From positions 1 through 28,816 of the forward strand of contig JAUZOX010000003.1 in assembly GCA_030706265.1 (NCBI GenBank): a stretch of DNA of 28,816 bases, read 5' to 3'. Below, piece after piece: positions 22,695 through 28,816 of the stretch. How positions within the stretch are numbered: position 1 is the stretch's first letter; every line of letters starts with the position of its first letter. The position numbers were made by a program, and so were the translations under genes. The stretch comes from Bacteroidota bacterium (lineage in GTDB: Bacteria; Bacteroidota; Bacteroidia; Bacteroidales; Cfx3-03). The notes below the pieces were generated by a model. It did not search any database. It had not been told where the DNA came from and saw only the letters and a list, made by a program, of their open reading frames with translations.

Positions 22695-23780
22695 TTATTT
22701 CTTAAGCTGTACTTTGGGCTTATTAACAGCCGCTGTTTTCGGCGTATGGTTTACCAGGTCAGTCGGCTTTGCCACAGCATGAGCAGCTGCCGCAGATGCT
22801 GCCTGACGTATAGCCATTGTTCGTGCATAATTGTCCCAAACCCATGGGTGCATCAATAGTTGATAACGACCTGGTTTCACTTCCGAAGGATTTCCAATCC
22901 ATGATGGAATACTGTTATCACTCAAATAAGTAAGGTAATTGGCTATCCAGGTATTGTAAGTATCAAACAAATAAGCCCCGCTATGTAAAAGAGAAAGCTG
23001 ATCAAGAATAACCTGGTTGTTTAATACATAATTGATTGCTGCATGGCTACCGTGAGATGCATAATATCTTGGCTTAAGCCCCGTTGCAGTTTCCCATTTC
23101 GAATTATAAATTTTCAGTACCTCGATCATCCTTTCGTTCATCCCTTTCAGATTCATGGAGTCTTTCGTCTTAACCTTGATGGTTGTTCCGATTCCGGATG
23201 CGGATGAATCGTTGGATACATTTATTTCATAGCATTCATCAAAGATCGACTTCAATGCGGTCACATCTTTGTCTTTCCATGACGGCGCATCATAATAAAG
23301 ATATAGATCATTGGCCGAAATGTGTGGTTGTACATCGACGGTGTCTTTTTTCAGCAGGTTTATAAAATCAAGATATTGTTGCTGAAGATAGAGATCACTC
23401 ATTTCAGTCGGATCATTCCATTGCACGAAATAAGTAGCTACCCGTTTTCCTAACAGGTTCTTTTCAATCTCATTTGCTTTGACGGCACCTTCGATATCGC
23501 GTCCATGAATATCGTGGCGGATTACGATTAATTTTTGAGGGAGTTTTGATTTATCGGCATAATAAAATTTTTCAAAGTCCCAGAAAACGTAACCCTGCTT
23601 TTTCATGGTTGAAATAAAATTGTAATAAAAGGGCATACCAAACTTTTCATTTACGGTTGATGTGTCTGTTCCCTTTGGCTTGCTCGTATCTGCAGGAACT
23701 GTGGCATCTGCAGACTTTCCACAACTAAGTGACGTTAACAGGAATATTCCTGTTATAAGGCTCATTATACGTTCAAACAT
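22695..23780 (-). CDS. Lipoprotein with polysaccharide-deacetylase-like domain
   Basis: This 361-residue protein has a lipoprotein signal peptide, ending LTSLSC with Cys20 as the lipidation site, then a Thr/Ser/Asp/Lys linker to about 47. The catalytic-type domain shows QKLIVIRHDIHGRD (about 82-95), like the strand-1 motif of the NodB/polysaccharide-deacetylase barrel where Asp binds metal. VQPHISAND comes later and MHPWVWD near the C-terminus, matching the ligand His sites of this superfamily. The last 35 residues are Ala/Lys-rich and look disordered. It probably acts at the outer membrane on a glycan; the substrate is unknown. It is a lone gene on the minus strand, ending at the shared terminator. 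Confidence 0.7.
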   Translation of the reverse strand: MFERIMSLITGIFLLTSLSCGKSADATVPADTSKPKGTDTSTVNEKFGMPFYYNFISTMKKQGYVFWDFEKFYYADKSKLPQKLIVIRHDIHGRDIEGAVKANEIEKNLLGKRVATYFVQWNDPTEMSDLYLQQQYLDFINLLKKDTVDVQPHISANDLYLYYDAPSWKDKDVTALKSIFDECYEINVSNDSSASGIGTTIKVKTKDSMNLKGMNERMIEVLKIYNSKWETATGLKPRYYASHGSHAAINYVLNNQVILDQLSLLHSGAYLFDTYNTWIANYLTYLSDNSIPSWIGNPSEVKPGRYQLLMHPWVWDNYARTMAIRQAASAAAAHAVAKPTDLVNHTPKTAAVNKPKVQLKK

Positions 23781-24123
23781 GTTTAGGCTTTTTTTCTCGC
23801 TTACAAATTAAAACTATTTTGACGTAAGTCTAACATACTGTGGGAAATATTTATGAATTTTTTATAAAAAAATTTAATCTATTCCGCTTTTATAATATCG
23901 AAATGCAATAAAAAGAAAGCTGCGTTTGGATCATAAATATATGTCTTGTAATATGTTAAAGAAACGTTAACGCATTGACAGGTGATGTGATAAAAAAGAA
24001 AATCCCGGTTTAATGGGACCAAAAAAACCGGGATTGGGTAAAGCAACAATAATATTGCAGTAGATTAGTAAAGCACACCTGTGAGAAAGATAGTCCCTGA
24101 GGAAGGAATCATGAAAAATTATT
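23781..24123. other. AT-rich spacer between two minus-strand genes
   Basis: No gene is seen. The only clear element is the hairpin at 24001-24035, which serves the upstream minus-strand gene. No perfect TTG-N19-TAnnTTTG promoter for the lipoprotein gene can be picked out. A CGTTAACG palindrome occurs around 23966-23973 without a known role. Confidence 0.5.
24001..24035 (-). terminator. Terminator of the small zinc-ribbon membrane protein gene
   Basis: AATCCCGGTTT (24001-24011) pairs perfectly with AAACCGGGATT (24025-24035). On the minus strand the stem is followed by a T-rich run (TTTTCTTTTTTAT), as expected for an intrinsic terminator about 90 nt after the stop codon at 24124. Confidence 0.8.
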
Positions 24124-24429
24124 CTATTTTATCAATACTTTGGGGTTTGAGGTTTCATTGGCTAAAATATTTTTACCTTCTTTTGCACATGCCGGGCATG
24201 ATAAATACTGATCCGGAAATTCATAACCGCATCTTCTGCATTTGACCAGTTTGACTTTGACCTCAGGTGTCTTTGGGGAAAAAGCAACAACGAGCAAAGC
24301 AATCAATGGGGTGAAAAGTACAGCGATGTGAAAAGTTCTTTGGGCACCAACTTTTTTGTTCTCAGCAATAGATGCGACTCCAAAACAAGACAAAATGTAA
24401 GAAGCAGAAAAAACTATTGGTATAAGCAT
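24124..24429 (-). CDS. Small membrane protein with C-terminal zinc ribbon
   Basis: This encodes 101 residues. The two hydrophobic segments (about 1-20 and 32-50, the second FHIAVLFTPLIALLVVAF) form a hairpin in the membrane. The cytosolic C-terminal part carries KCRRCGYEFPDQYLSCPAC (about 63-81), a pair of CxxC knuckles with the spacing of a zinc ribbon. Such small ribbon-membrane proteins are common and mostly uncharacterised; I assign no function. It has its own promoter and terminator, so it is a stand-alone transcript. Confidence 0.75.
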   Translation of the reverse strand: MLIPIVFSASYILSCFGVASIAENKKVGAQRTFHIAVLFTPLIALLVVAFSPKTPEVKVKLVKCRRCGYEFPDQYLSCPACAKEGKNILANETSNPKVLIK

Positions 24430-24480
24430 TGTATGATTTTTAAATAATTATTTTAATAAAGCTAACTACATATTGATCAA

Positions 24481-24510
24481 CAAAAGTATGCTTAATATAG
24501 TTTTTTGCAA
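24481..24510 (-). promoter_or_regulatory. Promoter of the zinc-ribbon membrane protein gene
   Basis: On the minus strand TTG (24508-24510), a 19-nt spacer and TACTTTTG (24488-24481) match the Bacteroidota consensus exactly. It implies a 5' leader of about 45 nt before the ATG at 24429. Confidence 0.75.
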
Positions 24511-25417
24511 ATCAAAACCCGACTTATTGTATGAACCCCCCCTTTTTTTGGATGAAACCACTAATTATTTTTTTTGACCCCTCAAAAGCGACTAAAAAAG
24601 CTCCATTTTGAAATGAAAAAAATCCCTTGCTGAATTTTGAGGATGCAAATCTGAAAAAGAAAGCATGAGCGTATATCAAAAAATTAAGACGCATTTTTTC
24701 TTATTGCGCCACCAAAAAACATTTCATGATCATTTGGGGGCACTCCGAAAAGTTGAACGTAGCGGTATTGATGTTTTTATTCAATAGCGGAGGAAACTTC
24801 CATTTTCAAGCTATCCCCAAAAAGCCTGGAATCAGTATGGGAAAATTCCACAAAAACAGTATGGCTTTTGTGACTAAAGTAATTGAGGATGTCAGGATAA
24901 AGCATTTGTTCTAGATAGCTAACAATATGACATGCAAATGCTTTTAAGTTCTTTACACCATCTATAGGCTGCAACTGCATTTCTGAATGGCATATTTTTT
25001 GCGCTGTCATGAGTATACTTTTTTGTTCCAATTGTTGCAGCTTCCGATCCAATCACGAAGGGGAAAAAAGCAAGTTTAAAAAGTATCCGAAATTGATGGT
25101 AAAAAGGTAGTAAAATTTAGGTTTAAAGGATCCTTAAAGGATACTTTATGGATACTTGAAGGATACTTTATGGATACCCTTAGAGTATCTATAAAGTATT
25201 CTTCAACTATGAATCAATTTTTTTTCAATTATCCTGGTTACCTGCTGTGTAGGGTAAGTTTTGGAACATGTTTCCTGAGGGGTGGAATTGTCCTGTAATT
25301 CTATTAAAAAAGATCCCTTCTCCCTATCTCTCAACAAATTTTATAGAAGATGATTTATTCGAGGCATAAAGTTAATTTCTTTTTTAAACAGATGAACGGA
25401 TACCCCTGAATTTTTGG
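24511..25417. other. Long AT-rich stretch without a firm gene
   Basis: This stretch contains homopolymer-rich DNA (C7T7 near 24535-24549) and a short plus-strand frame at 24665-24787 (40 codons, MSVYQKIKTHFF...). A minus-strand frame at 24777-25052 lacks an ATG start: it opens at TTG directly behind a stop. Its translation has a protein-like appearance (DGVKNLKAFACHIVSYLEQ), but I cannot match it to a family. The rest holds the 11-bp array at 25128-25201 and spacer. Decayed accessory DNA is the likeliest reading. Confidence 0.5.
25128..25201. repeat. Second 11-bp-unit inverted array
   Basis: GGATAC (first copy GGATCC) recurs every 11 bp at 25128, 25139, 25150, 25161 and 25172. Its inverse, GTATCT and GTATTC, follows at 25185 and 25196 on the same 11-bp pitch, with a symmetry axis at 25181. 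Two 22-bp blocks (25134-25155 and 25156-25177) match at 21 of 22 positions. The design copies the palindrome at 1204-1393, with a different sequence. Confidence 0.8.
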
Positions 25418-25711
25418 ATGAACGCCCCGTCTTTTAAGCGTTATCTGAAAGTTGGGGGATTAAGGTATTTTCTTTTAACAGTTATGGAAAGTTACAGCGA
25501 AGAAGCCCATAGCCTGTTAAACATGGCCTTGCCTAAAGGCATTTTAGGGATCAGTCGTATAAGCCAGGATGCAGACAGACAAAGAAAAAAAAATGATCCT
25601 TTAATTCTGTATGGATTTTACACTTTATTGACAACTCAGTCAGCGAAAGAACTTGAAAAACAGATTAAAAGAGCTGATAAACAGGTGTTAATATTTAGAT
25701 CGGGCTTATAG
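25418..25711 (+). CDS. Hypothetical protein, 97 residues
   Basis: It opens at ATG 25418 (an internal Met at residue 23 is an alternative start). No signal peptide or membrane segment is obvious. It appears mostly helical with a basic C-terminal half (ADRQRKKNDP, then KELEKQIKRADKQVLIF). Codon use looks coding and bacteroidal. I recognise no family. It converges with the LytTR gene, stops only 9 nt apart. Because its start lies at one copy of a GATGAACG direct repeat, it might belong to a small mobile or decayed element. Confidence 0.45.
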   Translation: MNAPSFKRYLKVGGLRYFLLTVMESYSEEAHSLLNMALPKGILGISRISQDADRQRKKNDPLILYGFYTLLTTQSAKELEKQIKRADKQVLIFRSGL

Positions 25712-25720
25712 TTTTGGGTC

Positions 25721-26473
25721 TCAATAGTCGAGTGTCTCCAGAATTTTAATTTGTTCCGGGGGAATCGGAAATTCAAATTCATCGATACCGGTTGCAATAT
25801 GGCAAACTTTGGTACGACGGTTAACACGGTCAAGAAATTTGAGGTTAATGATAACCGAACGGTTAACTCTGAAAAAATCATTGGCCGATAGTTCTTCTTC
25901 CAACTGGCCAAGGTTTTGAGTAACAGTCTCTTCTTTCCCGTTGAGCAAATAGATCTTGGTGTAGTTACCCTCGGCTTTCATGAAAATGATTTCGCTCAAA
26001 ATGATGAAGATGAATCCGTTTCGCGTATAAAAGCGCAACCGGGGTTTGTTGTTGATCGTTTTTAAAAGCGTTTCCATTTTTTTGCTCATATCTGTCTTTG
26101 TCTTTTTTACAGATTGAAAACGGGTTATTGCTTTTCTGAATTCTTCTTCATTGATGGGTTTTAGTAAATAATCAAATGCTGCATGTTTTACAGCCTGTAT
26201 GGCATACTGATCATATGCCGTGACAAAAATAATCTGTGAGTTTATTTTCAAATTATGTAAAGCTTCTGCAAGTTCGAAACCACTTTTCTTGGGCATATGG
26301 ATATCCAGGAAAATTAAATCCGGTGAATCAAAGGCAATATGGCCAATTGCTTCATCAACACTACCCACCTGAGCCATGACATGCATGTTGGGGTATTCAT
26401 CAAGCAGTGTTATTAGCAGATCCCTGGCTTCGGGTTCATCATCGACAATTATTACTTTAAAATCTTCTTCCAT
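25721..26473 (-). CDS. LytTR-family response regulator
   Basis: This 250-residue protein has a receiver domain at 1-120 with the acidic pair Asp11/Asp12, phospho-acceptor Asp57 (LIFLDIHMP), Thr85 (FVTAYD) and Lys105 (LLKPI), all intact. After a linker, residues about 145-245 form a LytTR DNA-binding domain (IIFMKAEGNYTKIYLLNGKEETVTQNLGQLEEEL, then FFRVNRSVIINLKFLDRV). It should act as a phosphorylation-controlled transcription factor in the cytoplasm. Its partner would be a LytS/YehU-type histidine kinase, but none is adjacent in this window, so it is an orphan here. Confidence 0.95.
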   Translation of the reverse strand: MEEDFKVIIVDDEPEARDLLITLLDEYPNMHVMAQVGSVDEAIGHIAFDSPDLIFLDIHMPKKSGFELAEALHNLKINSQIIFVTAYDQYAIQAVKHAAFDYLLKPINEEEFRKAITRFQSVKKTKTDMSKKMETLLKTINNKPRLRFYTRNGFIFIILSEIIFMKAEGNYTKIYLLNGKEETVTQNLGQLEEELSANDFFRVNRSVIINLKFLDRVNRRTKVCHIATGIDEFEFPIPPEQIKILETLDY

Positions 26474-26530
26474 CGAAAAAGTGAAATTATTTACATAAAA
26501 GGATAGTGCTTTAAATCATATTAATCTTTT

Positions 26531-26561
26531 CAAATGTATGGACTTCTTATTTATTATGCAA
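26531..26561 (-). promoter_or_regulatory. Promoter of the LytTR regulator gene
   Basis: On the minus strand TTG (26561-26559), a 20-nt spacer and TACATTTG (26538-26531) fit the Bacteroidota consensus, about 58 nt before the ATG. It faces away from the heme lyase gene, whose own promoter region lies next to it. Confidence 0.6.
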
Positions 26562-26581
26562 TCTATTTTTGGTCAAAAAAA

Positions 26582-26609
26582 TTGTTTGTTTGTTTTATTG
26601 TTAACTTTG
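26582..26609 (+). promoter_or_regulatory. Candidate promoter of the ccmF-like gene
   Basis: TAACTTTG at 26602-26609 matches TAnnTTTG. TTG at 26582-26584 is 17 nt upstream, slightly short of the usual 19. It lies about 53 nt before the ATG. A second TATTTTTG occurs at 26564-26571 without a -33 partner. Confidence 0.4.
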
Positions 26610-26661
26610 AGTTATTGTTTCATGTTGTATATAAGTCTGGCTTTAAATAAAATCTGGTATC

Positions 26662-28816
26662 ATGATAGGGGAACATCTCTGGCTGGGAAACACGGGAAAA
26701 TTCTTATTGCTGCTTTCCTTTTTCATGGCGCTTTTTTCCGGTATAGTCTATTCATTTGGTACACGATTAACGCAAAAGGATGAAATATTACGTTTTAACA
26801 AAACCGGTAAATGGGGCTTTTTTCTTCATGCCATTTCGTTAATAATGTCATGCTTTGTCCTTGTAATTCTGATATTTAACCATTATTTTGAATATGCTTA
26901 TGTCTGGAAATATTCTTCTGTTCAGATGCCCTTACGTTACACCATTGCCTGCTTTTGGGCCGGACAGGAAGGCAGTATTATGTTATGGGCATTTTGGCAG
27001 GCATTGTTGGGACTGGTCGTAATGGTCACGATCCGGAATGCGGAACCTCGTGTCATGGCTGTGATTGCATTTGCTCAGACTGCGATTTTAACCACCCTGC
27101 TGGGCATTAATGTTGGCTCCATTCATTTAGGCACAAGTCCTTTTACTTTGTTGCGCGATCTTCCTGAAAGTGTTGGGAACCCATTTTTTAGTAATCCGGC
27201 TTACCTTTCTTCTATTCAGGATGGAGTGGGGCTTAATCCTCTGCTCGAAAATATCTGGATGATCATTCATCCTCCGGTTTTATTTCTGGGCTATGCATCT
27301 GCCCTGATACCATTTGCATTTGCGTTGTCTTTCCTGTGGAAAGGAAACTATATTCAGGGGCTCAATCATGGAATAACCTGGACCATTTGGTCCGTGTTTA
27401 CTCTTGCATCAGGCATTGTCATTGGAGGAGCCTGGGCTTATAAGTCATTGACATTCGGAGGCTTCTGGTCATGGGATCCGGTGGAAAATGCTTCTCTCGT
27501 CCCCTTGTTGCTGATGATCGCAAGCCTCCATTTTCAGATCGTTGCACACAAGCAAAATCATTATTTTGGTTGGGCATTCGGTTTTATGATCATTTCGTAC
27601 ATCATGGTTTGGTATGCGTCGTATCTGACCCGAAGCGGTATTCTGGGGCAAACATCCGTACATGCATTTGGCGACAATGGCATGTCGTTGCACCTGCTCC
27701 TGATAACCTGCATTTTTATCCTGGCAGGGATATTTTTATTGGCACTCCGATATAAACAATTACCCAAAAAGCAAGGACCAGATGCTGTTTTGACTAAAGA
27801 CTTTTTCATGCTAGCCGGTTGCATGGTATTGGCATTGTCCGCATTCCAGATTACAATGGCAACCTCCATTCCCATTTGGAATAAACTTTTCGGATTACAA
27901 ATTGCGCTGCCGTTGGATCCGGTTCGTTTTTATAACAGCTGGCAGGCACCATTTACGATTATTGTTCTGTCGATAATTGCAGGATTACAATATGTGCATT
28001 ATCATCAGTATAAATCAAAAGCAGCGCTGAAGCAATTCATCGCTGCAATAGTAATTGCTTTTATATTGACAATCATAATATTGCTTCTTACTGATTATAC
28101 AAGGCCGATTGTTATCGCTTTGTTTTTTGCAGCTATACTCGCCATAACGACATCAGCAACAACGTTTTTAAATTATAAGGCCGGGTTATATACTTCCGGT
28201 TCTGTTGTTTCCCACATTGGGTTTGCTGTGTTTATTTCAGGAATCATACTGGCTTTTTCAAATCCCCGCACCATATCCAGCATTGGTAAGAATATGAATG
28301 GCACCGGTTACAATCAGCCACAGGGTGGAAATGTCGTGCTGCTTCGGAATAAAACCGTAAAACTTGCCCAATACTATGTGGTCTATAGCAACCGTTTGGT
28401 AAAAGGAGCAGAAACACTTTATCAGGTTGACTTTTATCGCGATGCCGGAACCAGAGATAAGTCGTTCACACTTTATCCGACCATCAGGCAAAGCGAGAAG
28501 ATGGGGAATGTCTTTAACCCGGCTACTCATAATTTCATTGATAAAGATGTATATGCATTTGTAAGTCACGCCGGACTTCTGGGCGCCGACAATGAAACGG
28601 AGGTTGATGAAATAGCCTCAAACCGGGAAGATGTGCCACACGGAATAATTAATGCAAACAATTTTAACCTGTTATCCAAACAATATATCGGCTTAAAACA
28701 AAAGCTTGTTTATGGGTCGTATACGATTTCACTCGACAGCATATGGGTAAACGTTAAAGACAAGGATTATAAGGATGTTGATATCTTTGCCGGATTGACC
28801 GTAGGGCATCCTGCTA
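26662..28816 (+). CDS. ccmF: CcmF/CcsA-type cytochrome c heme lyase (3' end outside window)
   Basis: The frame is open from ATG 26662 to the window edge, 718 codons so far. It is a polytopic inner-membrane protein with at least 12 hydrophobic segments. Diagnostic blocks are WAGQEGSIMLW (99-109), HPPVLFLGYA (203-212) and the periplasmic WWD-type heme-binding motif FGGFWSWDPVENAS (265-278), all of the CcmF/NrfE/CcsA heme-handling family. It joins heme to apocytochrome c in the periplasm. A long soluble segment after about residue 540 (VVLLRNKTVKLAQYYV onward) fits the CcmF C-terminal domain. Further Ccm genes would be expected downstream. Confidence 0.9.
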   Translation, partial: MIGEHLWLGNTGKFLLLLSFFMALFSGIVYSFGTRLTQKDEILRFNKTGKWGFFLHAISLIMSCFVLVILIFNHYFEYAYVWKYSSVQMPLRYTIACFWAGQEGSIMLWAFWQALLGLVVMVTIRNAEPRVMAVIAFAQTAILTTLLGINVGSIHLGTSPFTLLRDLPESVGNPFFSNPAYLSSIQDGVGLNPLLENIWMIIHPPVLFLGYASALIPFAFALSFLWKGNYIQGLNHGITWTIWSVFTLASGIVIGGAWAYKSLTFGGFWSWDPVENASLVPLLLMIASLHFQIVAHKQNHYFGWAFGFMIISYIMVWYASYLTRSGILGQTSVHAFGDNGMSLHLLLITCIFILAGIFLLALRYKQLPKKQGPDAVLTKDFFMLAGCMVLALSAFQITMATSIPIWNKLFGLQIALPLDPVRFYNSWQAPFTIIVLSIIAGLQYVHYHQYKSKAALKQFIAAIVIAFILTIIILLLTDYTRPIVIALFFAAILAITTSATTFLNYKAGLYTSGSVVSHIGFAVFISGIILAFSNPRTISSIGKNMNGTGYNQPQGGNVVLLRNKTVKLAQYYVVYSNRLVKGAETLYQVDFYRDAGTRDKSFTLYPTIRQSEKMGNVFNPATHNFIDKDVYAFVSHAGLLGADNETEVDEIASNREDVPHGIINANNFNLLSKQYIGLKQKLVYGSYTISLDSIWVNVKDKDYKDVDIFAGLTVGHPA

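Noticed and set aside
24726..24914. Plus-strand frame of 62 codons
   Set aside because: It is antisense to, and less protein-like than, the minus-strand frame at 24777-25052; no recognisable product.
25128..25201. CRISPR-like array
   Set aside because: Units are 11 bp with no unique spacers, the second half is inverted, and no cas gene is in the window.
26538..26783. Plus-strand frame of 81 codons before and into ccmF
   Set aside because: It overlaps the first 120 bp of the heme lyase gene in another frame; the ccmF frame has the family motifs and remains open for more than 2 kb.

Overview
The window comes from a member of the Bacteroidota, probably Bacteroidales or a close relative such as Marinilabiliales. 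The evidence is gene order (rpsL-rpsG-fusA-rpsJ with no tuf, secY-map with no adk), protein features typical of that phylum (zinc-free L36, long acidic L17 tail, LytTR regulator) and promoters of the form TTG-N19/20-TAnnTTTG with no reliance on Shine-Dalgarno sequences. I cannot name a genus.

Layout. (1) 1-2002 is a mobile-element scar region: the tail of an IS110-like transposase, a small GGGGAC/GACCCC repeat, one predicted lipoprotein, a striking 190-bp palindrome built from 11-bp units, and the stop-riddled C-terminal fossil of an IS5-type transposase. (2) 2003-2620 is a DedA-family membrane protein. (3) 2621-3017 holds two near-identical promoters 297 bp apart, with five perfect hairpins between them, leading into rpsL. 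(4) 3018-21139 is one co-directional ribosomal supercluster that joins the str, S10, spc and alpha groups: S12, S7, EF-G, S10, L3, L4, L23, L2, S19, L22, S3, L16, L29, S17, L14, L24, L5, S14, S8, L6, L18, S5, L30, L15, SecY, MetAP, IF-1, L36, S13, S11, S4, RpoA, L17. It includes two genes under 200 bp (rpmD, rpmJ). (5) eno (enolase) follows behind its own terminator and promoter and ends at a perfect 25-bp bidirectional terminator. (6) 22695-24429 carries two minus-strand genes: a deacetylase-like lipoprotein and a small membrane protein with a zinc ribbon. (7) 24430-25417 is AT-rich and without a firm gene; it contains a second 11-bp-unit array. (8) 25418-28816 has a small unknown ORF, a LytTR response regulator on the minus strand, and the 5' part of a CcmF/CcsA-type heme lyase running off the window.

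The core works as the translation machinery plus Sec export, initiator-Met removal and the RNA polymerase alpha subunit, all co-expressed. The flanks are accessory. The most unusual signals are non-coding: the two 11-bp-period inverted arrays, which share a design but not a sequence, and the hairpin-rich double-promoter leader before rpsL. I saw no CRISPR, tRNA, rRNA or defence system.
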